Both the position numbers and the translations under genes were made by a program. A DNA stretch of 64,000 nt. Origin: Chitinophaga eiseniae. GTDB taxonomy: Bacteria; Bacteroidota; Bacteroidia; Chitinophagales; Chitinophagaceae. Where the stretch lies: NCBI RefSeq assembly GCF_900167135.1, contig NZ_FUWZ01000002.1, forward strand, positions 496,001 through 560,000, given 5' to 3'. A model generated the notes under the pieces. It was not told the DNA's origin, ran no database searches, and worked only from the letters and a program-made list of their open reading frames with translations. Below are positions 16,864-25,737 of this stretch, one piece after another (position 1 is the stretch's first letter; each line of letters begins with the position of its first letter).

Positions 16864-17658
16864 ATGAAAAAGTTTGTAGTGATATTAGGCATCCTGTTAG
16901 CCATGACCGCAGTCATACCGCAAGCAGAAGCACAGGTAAGCATCGGCGTATCCGTGGGCATCGCGCCACCACCAATACCGGTCTATACACAACCACCCTG
17001 CCCCGGCGACGGGTACATGTGGGTACCCGGCTACTGGGCCTACAACACCCGCTACTACTGGGTACCAGGCGTATGGGTAAGAGCCCCTTATGTGGGCGCA
17101 CTCTGGACACCTGGCTACTGGGGCTTCATCGGAGGCGTATACCGCTGGCATCCCGGCTCCTGGGGACCACACATCGGCTACTACGGCGGTATTAACTACG
17201 GCTGCGGTTATTACGGCACCGGCTTTACAGGCGGCATGTGGAGAGGCAACTCCTTCCACTACAACACGGCCATTACCCGGGTAAACACGACAGTGGTGCA
17301 TAATACCTACATCAACAGAAGCGTTGTCAACAACAATGTAAACCGTACCAGTTACACCCGCAACATAGTCAGCAATAACCGCGGAAACATCACCCGGACG
17401 GTCAGTAATAATAACCGCAACACTACGGTGAACAACCATAGAAACAATTTCACGAACAATAATTCTACCCACGCTTCCCGCAGCGCCTGGAATGGCAACC
17501 ACCAGGCAGGCATGAACAGGCCGGTGGCCATGAGAAGGTCACAAGGCAGCTTTATGCGTCCGTCTGCCCGTTCAGGAGGAAACTTTCATCAAGGCGGCGG
17601 CGGACATTCCGGAGGAGGTGGAGGACATTTTGGTGGCGGCGGGCATGGCCGGCACTAG
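16864..17658 (+). CDS. Secreted YXWGXW-repeat protein with Asn- and Gly/His-rich tail
   Basis: The 264-residue protein has a cleavable signal peptide (about 1-24, ending QAEA/Q). It is followed by aromatic WxPGxW-type repeats: WVPGYWAYNTRYYW, WVPGVWV, LWTPGYWG and WHPGSWG (about residues 39-100). The middle (about 125-205) is a low-complexity Asn/Thr/Arg segment, and the end is a Gly/His-rich tail. The repeats match the YXWGXW family found in Bacteroidota and Proteobacteria envelopes; its function is unknown. The Gly/His tail might bind metal (inference). A shared terminator follows the stop. Confidence 0.88.
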   Translation: MKKFVVILGILLAMTAVIPQAEAQVSIGVSVGIAPPPIPVYTQPPCPGDGYMWVPGYWAYNTRYYWVPGVWVRAPYVGALWTPGYWGFIGGVYRWHPGSWGPHIGYYGGINYGCGYYGTGFTGGMWRGNSFHYNTAITRVNTTVVHNTYINRSVVNNNVNRTSYTRNIVSNNRGNITRTVSNNNRNTTVNNHRNNFTNNNSTHASRSAWNGNHQAGMNRPVAMRRSQGSFMRPSARSGGNFHQGGGGHSGGGGGHFGGGGHGRH

Positions 17659-17680
17659 TACTAACGGTTATAGATAATCT

Positions 17681-17716
17681 AAAAAAAGGGGCTGACCGGT
17701 TGGTCAGCCCTCCTTT
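17681..17716. terminator. Bidirectional terminator between convergent genes
   Basis: GGGCTGACC (17689-17697) and GGTCAGCCC (17702-17710) form a perfect 9-bp stem with a GGTT loop. Seven As stand on the left and a T-rich run on the right, so it can stop transcripts from both sides. The stop of the minus-strand 81-residue gene lies inside it. Confidence 0.85.
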
Positions 17717-17949
17717 TCGATCTTCGCCTGTTCACAACCCCGCCATCCACCGTGCCCGTCACGATGAAAGGCAGCCCGCATCAACAGGATATTTACACCG
17801 ATAAAGAGTACAATAACAAGTATGGCAGCCACCTTGGAGATACGCGCCAGCGCGGGCCGCTTCGAAAAACCACCAAAGATGTAACCGATAATAAATACCA
17901 TACTCGCCGCAAATAATATCCTGAAAAGGATAAGAAAAGGAAATAACAT
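17704..17949 (-). CDS. Small two-helix membrane protein
   Basis: The 81-residue protein has two predicted transmembrane helices (about residues 4-26, FLILFRILFAASMVFIIGYI, and 37-58, ISKVAAILVIVLFIGVNILL) separated by a basic loop. The C-terminus is hydrophilic and contains His, Trp and Cys (HRDGHGGWRGCEQ). No family is recognised. It starts 26 bp after the stop of the periplasmic helical-repeat gene on the same strand and could be the last gene of the receptor transcript. Its last codons lie in the terminator stem, so the final residues may be evolutionarily unconstrained. Confidence 0.7.
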   Translation of the reverse strand: MLFPFLILFRILFAASMVFIIGYIFGGFSKRPALARISKVAAILVIVLFIGVNILLMRAAFHRDGHGGWRGCEQAKIEKEG

Positions 17950-17975
17950 AACATGATTTTTTTAACGATGAATAA

Positions 17976-18614
17976 TCACCTGAACTTGGCCAGCAACGCT
18001 TCGTTTTCCACCTTGCCCCAATGAGGTGCTGTTCCGGATTTATCTTTTGCCAGCAGTCCCAGGCTTTTCTCTGCCAGTTCCTTTGCCAATGGCTTGTCGC
18101 CGCCCCACATTTTAGGCGTATAGTATTTCACCCACGCCCGTACGAACAAAGCCCTCGGATTTTCCGGTTGCAGCTGAAGTGCCTGCTGCAGGTATTTTTC
18201 CGACAGCATACCGTACTTACGGCCATACGTCATCGGATTGATAAACACTTTAGTGCGGTTTACCATACTGGCCACCGTCAGCACTTCAGACAGCTCCTGT
18301 CGTTGTTTGGCACTGTCCAGCAGCGCCTGTGCACGGCCTATCTGCTCTTCGCCTTTCACACTATATGGCTCTATCTTGTCACCATCATCCTGGTAAAGAA
18401 AACCGATCTTCGCATTGCAATACGCCGCATAGTACCAGGGCAGCCACGAGTCGGGTTGTTGTGCAGACAGCGCAGTAAACGTTTTTTCCAGCGCTTCGTA
18501 GTCTTTTACAGAAGCGGCATTGTCCAGCTTATGCACCGCTTCGTCCAGCGTTTGCGCCATCGCGGAGACGGCACAGGCCAGCAGCAGCATAAAGAAGAGA
18601 ATTGTTTTTTTCAT
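17976..18614 (-). CDS. Periplasmic TPR-like protein
   Basis: The 212-residue protein has a cleavable signal peptide (about 1-20, ending AMAQ). The mature part is helical: WLPWYYAAYCNAKIGFLYQD and EKYLQQALQLQPENPRALFV are typical TPR helices, the second with the usual xxPxNPRA turn. It probably binds a partner protein in the periplasm. It lies 17 bp downstream of the TonB receptor gene at 18632-20677 and is likely co-transcribed with it. The partner is unknown. Confidence 0.85.
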   Translation of the reverse strand: MKKTILFFMLLLACAVSAMAQTLDEAVHKLDNAASVKDYEALEKTFTALSAQQPDSWLPWYYAAYCNAKIGFLYQDDGDKIEPYSVKGEEQIGRAQALLDSAKQRQELSEVLTVASMVNRTKVFINPMTYGRKYGMLSEKYLQQALQLQPENPRALFVRAWVKYYTPKMWGGDKPLAKELAEKSLGLLAKDKSGTAPHWGKVENEALLAKFR

Positions 18615-18631
18615 AATGAGCGGGTTTGTGG

Positions 18632-20677
18632 TTATAAATTATTGTTGAGAAAATCATCTGTGCGGTCTATACCAAGGCTCATGAAGAAGCCGACAAAAAA
18701 GGTCCTGTTGGCCGGCAGTGAGACCGCCATTTTATGCTGACCATCATAGCTGTAGTTGTAACCAAATACCTGTTTGGTGCCCAGCAGATTATTCACCCCC
18801 ACGGCAAAACCGGAGAAATCTTTATGCTTCCAGCGCGGAAACAATGTCATCAAATGGGAAATATGCAGGTTCACGATACTATAGGGCTTTGTAGTGCCCT
18901 GGTCTGCCAACTGCCAGCCATCGCTGTAGCGGATGTTGTAATACGGTCTGCCTGCTGCCAGAGCATAGGACACGTTCACGCCCGTTGACAGGTCCGGGAA
19001 AAATTTCTTCACAGCGATGGTCATGGTATGCGGCGCGGCAAAAGGTGGCCGCAGCGACATCGGGTAGTTCAGGTAATCCCTCCTGGTGTCCAGGTAGGTA
19101 TAGGTAATCCAGTAGTCCAGGTTCTTAAAAGTCTTTTTATCGCGGTAAAATAATTCGAGGCCTTTCGCGTAGCCGTTACCGGTAGACACGCTTTTAACAT
19201 CGGGCGGCAGCAGCCTGATCAGGTCCTGATACTGCTTGTAATAAGCTTCCACACGGAGAAAACGGTTATGTGCCCTTCTCGTATAATTCACCACATAATG
19301 GGCAGCCCGGGAAAGAGACAGGTCGCGGTTACGATACAGAAATTCGTTTTGCGGTTCCTGGTAAAAGAGACCGTAGGCAAAGTTGAGCTGGCTCTCGTCG
19401 CTCAACCGCCATGCCAGGCTGGCCCTTGGTGACAGCGACCACTTCGCCAGCAGGGAAGTATGTTCCAACCGCAGCCCCACCCTGGCCGCGAGGCCGCTGG
19501 TCAGATAGATGTCACTTTCTGCGAAAACAGCTGAGAGCTGGTCTGTCTGGGCAACGGCGCTGTCGCGATACACGCCGGCGTCTTTCGTATAAAAATGTTC
19601 TGCACCTATACGCACCGCCTGCTCACCAGCGAGAAAACGGGTAAACACCACACGGGTCTGCGCAAAGTTTGACCGGATATCGCTGGTGTTATTTTTTAAA
19701 GTAGGCGGCACCTCCGGCAGGGTGGCGGGCTTCTCCGCAGCATCCACCAGGCTGACGGTACGCTTATCTTTGTTGTTGCTGTAAGCCAGCCCTGTTTCCA
19801 TCTTCCAGTCCTTACCCAGCATAGTACGATAGCTCATATTGGTGTAGATATTACCGCCCTTTACCAGGTATCCGGAACGCAGCGCCGCACTGTCAACATC
19901 CTGGTTATACATGCCTACGGCGCTTTTATTCCATACAGCATATACCTTGAACATACCGCTGCGGCCTGTCTTTACGCGGTAGTTGGCATTCCCTTCCAGG
20001 TATGAAGGCCCCTGAAAATAATCAGGCACATGGGGCACCAGCGCATTGTACAGCGTCTGGTTGGAATAGTTAAGCCCCAGTCCGAAACTGCTGCGGTTGT
20101 CTTTTCCCAGGTGCTGCAGTCCCGCGCCCTGGTTGGCGGGAAACAGGTAGAAGCTGGCAGAGGATTTTTCGGGCAGGTCCACGCTTTCCAATATCAGCGC
20201 GCTGCTCATGGCCTGTCCGTATAATGCGGAGTAACCACCGGAGCTGAACAGGATGCCTTTAAACAGGAAAGGGTTGATACGGGCGCCTTGCGGAATGCCC
20301 GGCACGGAAGGATAGTTGGGATATTTGAACAACGTGCCGTCGATAAACTGTTTGGTTTCATCACTGGTACCGCCTCTCACAAAAAGCCCTTCTGTTTCCC
20401 CGATCTGTTGGACACCCGGCAGGGAGCGCAACGATTGCGTCAGATCACCATTACTGCCTGCCACGGTGACGGCATCCATGGGGGTAAGCGAGGCGCCTTT
20501 AGCTTTATCGCTGGCTTCGAAAGCGCCCGCACTCACCGTCACCAGTTTCAGATTTTTAGGCGTACCACGTGGCACGGTGTCGGATAAGGCTTTCCCCGTA
20601 CTGTCTTTCAGCGTCTGCTGTGCATGAGCGTTCCCCATCAGGGCCGGTAAAAAAATCCATATCAGGTACTTTGTCAT
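18632..20677 (-). CDS. TonB-dependent receptor without N-terminal accessory domain
   Basis: The 681-residue receptor has signal peptide 1-19 (NAHAQ), a plug at about 45-165 (LTQSLRSLPGVQQIGETEGL, then FVRGGTSDETKQFIDGTLF) and a C-terminal barrel ending with an aromatic residue region (FFVGFFMSLGIDRTDDF). Unlike the other receptors here it has no carboxypeptidase-like sandwich and no STN domain, so it resembles classical siderophore or metal-complex receptors more than SusC. It stands upstream of the TPR-like gene and downstream of a LytS/LytT pair on the same strand, with a TAGCTTTG element before it. The substrate cannot be named. Confidence 0.9.
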   Translation of the reverse strand: MTKYLIWIFLPALMGNAHAQQTLKDSTGKALSDTVPRGTPKNLKLVTVSAGAFEASDKAKGASLTPMDAVTVAGSNGDLTQSLRSLPGVQQIGETEGLFVRGGTSDETKQFIDGTLFKYPNYPSVPGIPQGARINPFLFKGILFSSGGYSALYGQAMSSALILESVDLPEKSSASFYLFPANQGAGLQHLGKDNRSSFGLGLNYSNQTLYNALVPHVPDYFQGPSYLEGNANYRVKTGRSGMFKVYAVWNKSAVGMYNQDVDSAALRSGYLVKGGNIYTNMSYRTMLGKDWKMETGLAYSNNKDKRTVSLVDAAEKPATLPEVPPTLKNNTSDIRSNFAQTRVVFTRFLAGEQAVRIGAEHFYTKDAGVYRDSAVAQTDQLSAVFAESDIYLTSGLAARVGLRLEHTSLLAKWSLSPRASLAWRLSDESQLNFAYGLFYQEPQNEFLYRNRDLSLSRAAHYVVNYTRRAHNRFLRVEAYYKQYQDLIRLLPPDVKSVSTGNGYAKGLELFYRDKKTFKNLDYWITYTYLDTRRDYLNYPMSLRPPFAAPHTMTIAVKKFFPDLSTGVNVSYALAAGRPYYNIRYSDGWQLADQGTTKPYSIVNLHISHLMTLFPRWKHKDFSGFAVGVNNLLGTKQVFGYNYSYDGQHKMAVSLPANRTFFVGFFMSLGIDRTDDFLNNNL

Positions 20678-20699
20678 CGCCGGAAGTATTATTTACTCA

Positions 20700-20707
20700 C
20701 AAAGCTA
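20700..20707 (-). promoter_or_regulatory. Candidate -7 element of the TonB receptor gene
   Basis: Minus-strand TAGCTTTG matches TAnnTTTG and lies 23 bp upstream of the receptor ATG, in the 106-bp gap after the LytTR gene. It suggests that the receptor has its own promoter. No -33 box is seen. Confidence 0.4.
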
Positions 20708-20783
20708 GTGAGCAGCACGACCGGGATGTTGAGGTGTAGACATTACGGGAAGGTGTGGCGACAAGATGGCAAAGCTGTCCAGG

Positions 20784-21491
20784 TTAATGGGAAGGACCTT
20801 GCACCAGCCGGGTGACATTCTCCTTGAAGAAATCACTGACAGGTATTTCCTTCTCCCCAATACAAACGAGATCGCGTTTAACGGCGGTGATCTTCTTCAC
20901 CGCTACCAGGTAGGATTTATGCGTACGTACAAAGTCATCTGCAGGTAGCTTCTCTGCGACGGCTTTCATGGTCATGCGGGTAAGCACCGGTCTGGGTGTG
21001 GAAGAGAGATGAATTTTGATGTAGTCTTTCAGCCCTTCGATGTATTCAATATCGGCCACCACAATTTTCACCTGCACATATTCCACGTTCACGAAAAAGT
21101 CGGTAATGGCACGGGCAGGTGCTGGCGGCTGCTGCAGCCGGAACAGTTCGGCCGCCCGCTGGCAGGCCTTCAGGAAACGTTCAAAGCTAAAGGGTTTCAG
21201 CAGGTAGTCTGCCACCTGAAGATTATAGCCTTCCAGCGCATATTGCTCGTAGGCAGTCACCAGGACCACAAGAGGTGGCCGTTGCAGTGACTGCAACAGC
21301 TGCAGCCCGCTGAGACGGGGCATCTGTATATCGAGAAACATCAGGTCCACCTGTTCCCGCTGCATCACTTCCATGGCTTCCATCGCATTTTTGCAGGTGG
21401 CCACCAGCTGCAGGAAAGGGACCTGCCGGATACTGTCTTCCAGTAACTCCCGTACCAGCTGTTCGTCGTCTACTGCGATGCAACGTATCAT
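20784..21491 (-). CDS. LytTR-family response regulator
   Basis: The 235-residue protein has an N-terminal receiver domain (about 1-120: acidic pocket D8/D9, phospho-acceptor D54 in LMFLDIQMP, T/K switch in LVTAYEQYA and LLKPFSF) and a C-terminal LytTR DNA-binding domain (about 130-230, EYIEGLKDYIKIHL, then FVRTHKSYLVAVKKI). It is phosphorylated by the LytS-type kinase encoded directly upstream, whose stop codon overlaps this start by 4 bp. LytTR regulators bind tandem imperfect repeats near promoters. The adjacent TonB receptor is the natural candidate target. Confidence 0.95.
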   Translation of the reverse strand: MIRCIAVDDEQLVRELLEDSIRQVPFLQLVATCKNAMEAMEVMQREQVDLMFLDIQMPRLSGLQLLQSLQRPPLVVLVTAYEQYALEGYNLQVADYLLKPFSFERFLKACQRAAELFRLQQPPAPARAITDFFVNVEYVQVKIVVADIEYIEGLKDYIKIHLSSTPRPVLTRMTMKAVAEKLPADDFVRTHKSYLVAVKKITAVKRDLVCIGEKEIPVSDFFKENVTRLVQGPSH

Positions 21492-22510
21492 ATAAGCTTC
21501 AGCGTTAGGTGAACAAGAAACCGGTTGTTGTCGTTGTTAACGGTCAGTGTATAATGATGGTGATATAACAATTCCAGTCTGGAGGTGACATTGGCCAGCC
21601 CGATGCCGGAGCTGTCGTCTTTACTGATGTCCTGTACCTGGTCTACATGATTCTCTACTATAAAGGTAAGCACATCTTCCTGAACGGACAGTTGTATCCT
21701 GATGGTGGGCTTATCTCCCCCGGTGCCGTGTTTAAAAGCGTTTTCCACAAATGGGATCAGCAGCATCGGCTCTATCAGGTAATGCGCCAGCGAACCCGGA
21801 GCGGGCATGTCACTGCGGATGTCCACATCACTGCCGAAACGCAGCTCCTGCAGGGCGATGTAACTGTTGAGATAGGTCACTTCTTTCTGCAGCGACACTT
21901 TGGCGCCGCCGGTGTTGTACAACATGTAGCGCATCAGCTCCGACAGCATGATAAGGGAAGTCTCCAGCTGGTCCGATTTCTTCCGGGCCAGCGACACCAT
22001 ATTGGTGAGCACGTTGAACAAAAAATGCGGGCTGATCTGCGACCGTAGAAATTTCAGTTCAGTAGATAATTGCTCGGCCTGTTTTTCCTTCTGCCGGCGT
22101 TCTTCGTATATGCGGTCCAGTATTTTACGGTACAGCAGGCTGATCACCAGCACGGCGACGGAAGGCCCGAAGACAAAGCGGTAAGCAGCTTTATTCTGCA
22201 ACAACCCGGGAAACCAGGTGGCCATGATATGGTACTTTAACTGGAAGGAGATAAACAGCAGCAACAAAGCGGCAGGAACATACAACCACCAGTAACGACG
22301 GTTGAGCAGCCGCGGGCACAGGTAAAAAGCATTGCCATAAAAGAGCCCCATATGGATCACGCCGGCGATGGTAAAAAATATGCCAGGCATAGGACCAATA
22401 CTGTATTGGTTTTCCGGAGACGACACCACATAAGGCAATAACAGCAGCACACCCCAGATCAACGTATGCAGTGCGATATTGATATATTTGGATGAGAGGA
22501 ATGTTTTCAT
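21488..22510 (-). CDS. LytS/YehU-type sensor histidine kinase
   Basis: The 340-residue protein has four predicted transmembrane helices in the first 145 or so residues, a short coiled coil and the His_kinase (PF06580-type) dimerisation motif LRSQISPHFLFNVLTNM, whose His accepts phosphate. A degenerate HATPase domain follows, with LIPFVENAFKHGTGGDKP (N box) and SSGIGLANVTSRLELLY (G box). The start at 22510 (MKTFLSSKY) is preferred over an ATG 72 bp upstream, which would add a non-family tail. ATGA overlap with the response-regulator gene shows translational coupling. Confidence 0.93.
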   Translation of the reverse strand: MKTFLSSKYINIALHTLIWGVLLLLPYVVSSPENQYSIGPMPGIFFTIAGVIHMGLFYGNAFYLCPRLLNRRYWWLYVPAALLLLFISFQLKYHIMATWFPGLLQNKAAYRFVFGPSVAVLVISLLYRKILDRIYEERRQKEKQAEQLSTELKFLRSQISPHFLFNVLTNMVSLARKKSDQLETSLIMLSELMRYMLYNTGGAKVSLQKEVTYLNSYIALQELRFGSDVDIRSDMPAPGSLAHYLIEPMLLIPFVENAFKHGTGGDKPTIRIQLSVQEDVLTFIVENHVDQVQDISKDDSSGIGLANVTSRLELLYHHHYTLTVNNDNNRFLVHLTLKLI

Positions 22511-22603
22511 GTGCCGTATAAATATACTGCAAAGCACGCTGCTCGGGAGCAGTTTATCCACGAAGAAGCGACAACACGGCAAAATGCGCCGACAACACGG
22601 CTT

Positions 22604-23437
22604 CTAACGGTAAGAGATGTAGGTCGTTTGTCCCGTTACACTGCCACCGTTAGTGGTCATTTTTACCGGGTAACCAGCCGCATTATACTCATAGGTATAT
22701 TGTTGCACCAGCTCTACCATGTTATCAAGCTTCATCTGCACTTTGATGACGTTGTTCGGAGAAACACTGGTGGCAAAATGCTGTAACGCGGGCAGCATAA
22801 AACCATATTTTTTGTACATGGCGTAAAAAGGGCTGGGGTGATTGTCGTACTGGAAAGTCATGACTGTTATCAGCTCAAACGGCGCTCCCGGCCTTGATAT
22901 AGGGTTAGGCTGACTTGCTACGATCTTAATAACATTGCCTTTTCCGTCATATTCATATTTGAGGGAGGTGTAAAAGGCGGTGTTCCAGCGGCCGGGCACA
23001 AGGGAAACGGAACTTAAATAACCGGTAGACAGGTTATAATCATAATTGCTCAGGACAGTACCGCTGGCAAACCACTCATTTTTAATGCTGCCATCCAGCC
23101 CTTTGACATAGGTGTACAAGGAGTCGGCGATGCTGCCCGCACACAGACCATTAACCCACATGAACCTGGTTTTGTAGACATACCCGGTAATCAGTTTGTT
23201 CAGTGTGTCCCGGTGTGCAATCCGGCTTCCCACGATGCGGCCTTTATCATCATAGGTAAATCTTTCATTGCCGATCGCCACCAGCCGGTCGCTCTCGTAG
23301 ATAAAGGCGGGGACATCGGAGATAGCCGCTATGTTAACATCGTTGTAATTGTATGACGGATCCTTACCGGTATTATCTTTACGGCAGGCGGACAAAGCCA
23401 GCACTACCAGGCACAGTACAGTAACAGATGGTTTCAT
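22604..23437 (-). CDS. YD-repeat-like lipoprotein
   Basis: The 277-residue lipoprotein has signal peptide MKPSVTVLCLVVLALSACRK. The body contains several RHS/YD-like strand repeats: FTYDDKGRIVGS, YDYNLSTGYLSSVS, YEYDGKGNVIKIV and YEYNAAGYPVKM. This pattern is typical of small DUF4595-like lipoproteins of Bacteroidota. The role is unknown; the repeats form beta-sheets that could bind carbohydrate (inference). It lies 94 bp beyond the LytS gene start on the same strand and just downstream of the rhomboid gene. An in-frame ATG two codons earlier is equally possible. Confidence 0.82.
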   Translation of the reverse strand: MKPSVTVLCLVVLALSACRKDNTGKDPSYNYNDVNIAAISDVPAFIYESDRLVAIGNERFTYDDKGRIVGSRIAHRDTLNKLITGYVYKTRFMWVNGLCAGSIADSLYTYVKGLDGSIKNEWFASGTVLSNYDYNLSTGYLSSVSLVPGRWNTAFYTSLKYEYDGKGNVIKIVASQPNPISRPGAPFELITVMTFQYDNHPSPFYAMYKKYGFMLPALQHFATSVSPNNVIKVQMKLDNMVELVQQYTYEYNAAGYPVKMTTNGGSVTGQTTYISYR

Positions 23438-23481
23438 ATGCACAGGTTTCGTTTAGGCATGGCAATATAGAATTTCTTCTG

Positions 23482-24315
23482 TCAGTGTTCTGAATAATTT
23501 TGCAGTTTTTGTTTCTCTTCGGCCGACAGGCTGTTGATGCCCTTGCGGTGGATCTTGTCCAGTATAGCATCTATTTCCTGCTGCTGCGCGGCCCGTTGCT
23601 GGTTGTAACGATCTTCTATATTCAGGTAACGTTGCGGGCCGCGCGTATTGCCGGTCAGCACAATATGCGGTTTCCGCACCAGCAGGTACATAAACACCAG
23701 GCAGGGCGCTACCACCGCCAACACCGGCAGGTAATGCTGTTTCACGGCCTGCGGCTCCAGGCACACGGCAAAGAGCAACCCGATAAAAGCGCCGCCGAGG
23801 TGCGCTTCGTGCCCTACATTGTCATTATTGCTTCTGATCCGGAAGATGGTGAACAACATATACAACACGCCGTATATCCATGCGGGTATGTACAACGGAA
23901 TACCAAAGAAGCCTATGTCCATGCCGGGGAACAGGGCTATGCAGGCGAAGATGATACCACATACGGCGCCGGACGCGCCTACTGCGCTGTAATCACCCTG
24001 CTGCCGGTGGATGAACAGGGACAACAGGTTGCCCCCCACCAGGCTGCTCAGATAGATAATGACGAAGTTTTTAATGCCCAGCACCGCTTCCACGTCTGCA
24101 CTGAAAAAGCAAAGCGATAACATGTTAAAAAGCAGGTGGGTCCATCCTACATGCAGGAAGCCGGAAGAGATCAGCCGGTAATATTCTTTGTGGACCAGTA
24201 TTTCATCCACGATAAAAGCGTATTTGTAATAAAAACCAGTGTCTTTAAATCCCCTGTAAGACACCACCAGGTTCAGGATAACGATCACCAGGGCAACAGC
24301 GCCGATTTCTGTCAT
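23482..24315 (-). CDS. Rhomboid-family intramembrane serine protease
   Basis: The 277-residue protein has six predicted transmembrane helices. The catalytic serine lies in AVGASGAVCGIIFA (GxSG motif), and the catalytic His in GHEAHLGGAFIGLLF of the last helix of the core. GWTHLLFNMLSLCFF in helix 2 carries the conserved HxxxN oxyanion motif. After the core comes a cytoplasmic tail rich in charge (YNQQRAAQQQEIDAILDKIH), possibly a coiled coil. Rhomboids cleave transmembrane segments of other proteins. The start at 24315 is chosen because an upstream extension would run back through the terminator of the SusC/SusD genes. Confidence 0.93.
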   Translation of the reverse strand: MTEIGAVALVIVILNLVVSYRGFKDTGFYYKYAFIVDEILVHKEYYRLISSGFLHVGWTHLLFNMLSLCFFSADVEAVLGIKNFVIIYLSSLVGGNLLSLFIHRQQGDYSAVGASGAVCGIIFACIALFPGMDIGFFGIPLYIPAWIYGVLYMLFTIFRIRSNNDNVGHEAHLGGAFIGLLFAVCLEPQAVKQHYLPVLAVVAPCLVFMYLLVRKPHIVLTGNTRGPQRYLNIEDRYNQQRAAQQQEIDAILDKIHRKGINSLSAEEKQKLQNYSEH

Positions 24316-24351
24316 GGCTATAGGACATTTAGGGTACAGGATGTAAATATG

Positions 24352-24384
24352 AACGGCAGCCGGAGATACCCTCCGGCTGCCGTT
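24352..24384 (-). terminator. Terminator of the SusC/SusD pair
   Basis: Perfect 14-bp arms (24352-24365 and 24371-24384) enclose a 5-nt loop, 20 bp after the SusD-like stop codon. The downstream T-run is weak on the minus strand. The stem strength and position still favour transcription termination before the rhomboid gene. Confidence 0.75.
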
Positions 24385-24403
24385 AGTAAAGATAAAAAAC
24401 TTA

Positions 24404-25720
24404 TTAAAAAGTTGGATCGGCCGGTGTATTCGGATTGTCATTCCTTTCCACAAAAGGATAAGGGAAATAATTCCGTTTCCTTTCGGTCGTCGGACGGGCA
24501 AAACGGCGCTGGTCTTCTATCTCCTGTCCGGACATAAACATCTCGATGCGGCGGTGCTTATAAATCTGCGTCAGCAGGTCCGGAATGGTGGCTACCGCCA
24601 CCGGCAGCAGGTTGGCGCCTACTCCAAAAGGATCATCCGCAGGCTTTTTAGTCACTACCTTGTTCAGCTCCACCAGCCCTTGCGCCAGCCTGTTGGTACG
24701 GGCATAACATTCCGCTTTGATCAGCATTATTTCCCCGGGCAAAAAGATGGGAATAGGCTGGATATTGGATTTAAAGAATCCATTTATGACAAATTTCAAC
24801 CCCGTTGCCTGCCTTGTCATGTAGAAGGGTATTCTGGCGTCTGTAGGCGTGGGTTCCAGCGCTACAGGCAGTCCCATCGTAGAATCCACTACCTGGTAAA
24901 TATTGCTGGTAGAAGAGACCAGGGTGAAAATAGGATTGGCTACCTGGGGATTAAAATTAAAAGTGCTGACACCGGCCGCGGTAAGGTCTACTTTACCGGC
25001 AGCATCCAGCGCGGCGGTATAGTCGCCGGCATACAACGCGTAACGGGCTTTGAGCGCATACAGGGTATTGACAATATTCACCCCTTTGGGTAAAAACGGT
25101 GTAATGCTGGTGCTGATCGGATTAGCTGCAATGGTATTCAATGCATTGTCGATGGTACGCACCGCCCGCACATAACCTTGTTTTCCCGGGATAAAATGCA
25201 CATCGTCGCTCACCGCATCGGGCTTGCCGATGGTATCTGGTACCTGCTCCCAGAAATTAGCCTGTACTCCCAGCGCCAGCGCTTTGAAAATAGATGTATA
25301 GGCTATCAGGCCGCTGGCGTAACCTTTGTCGGTCACCACCGTATTAGTGGCGCGCAGTATATTTTCCGCGTCGAAGAGGATTTTGTTGGTGTATCCCCAC
25401 ATACCAGTCACGATCACGTTGTTGTTCAGCACCGTATTGCCGCCAGTACCCAGCTGTCCTTCATCGGCATTACCCGGATTGGTGACAAACGTCTCCCCGC
25501 TTAGCAGGCTGCCGGCGGTAGTGGTGGTGTAAATAAGGCCGGTCCTATCCTTGACAAAGTTGGCCTGCAACCCTACTGCCGTATTAGTAATCGCCTGGGG
25601 TGAACTGAAGGCCTGGTCCTGGGATGGCCCGGAAGGGTCCTGGTAATCTTTTTTACAGGCCGCCGCAGACAACAGTAACGTGGCCATGGTCATGTATGTA
25701 TAGAAAGTAGTTCGTTTCAT
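24404..25720 (-). CDS. SusD/RagB-family surface lipoprotein
   Basis: The 438-residue lipoprotein has signal and lipobox LLLSAAACKKDYQDP. Helical SusD features follow: early FSSPQAITNTAVGLQANFV, TPR-like middle segments (NTLYALKARYALYAGDYTAA) and the C-terminal SusD motif with KAECYARTNRLAQGLVELNK and IYKHRRIEMFMSGQEIEDQR, the usual R-E-F/M-x-x-E box before the end. It acts as the lid of the SusC transporter at the outer surface and helps capture a glycan or peptide. The SusC gene is 17 bp upstream. No enzyme gene is linked, so the substrate is unknown. The start at 25720 (MKRTT) gives a standard signal peptide. Confidence 0.9.
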   Translation of the reverse strand: MKRTTFYTYMTMATLLLSAAACKKDYQDPSGPSQDQAFSSPQAITNTAVGLQANFVKDRTGLIYTTTTAGSLLSGETFVTNPGNADEGQLGTGGNTVLNNNVIVTGMWGYTNKILFDAENILRATNTVVTDKGYASGLIAYTSIFKALALGVQANFWEQVPDTIGKPDAVSDDVHFIPGKQGYVRAVRTIDNALNTIAANPISTSITPFLPKGVNIVNTLYALKARYALYAGDYTAALDAAGKVDLTAAGVSTFNFNPQVANPIFTLVSSTSNIYQVVDSTMGLPVALEPTPTDARIPFYMTRQATGLKFVINGFFKSNIQPIPIFLPGEIMLIKAECYARTNRLAQGLVELNKVVTKKPADDPFGVGANLLPVAVATIPDLLTQIYKHRRIEMFMSGQEIEDQRRFARPTTERKRNYFPYPFVERNDNPNTPADPTF

Positions 25721-25737
25721 GATTTGTCTTTTTAGCA

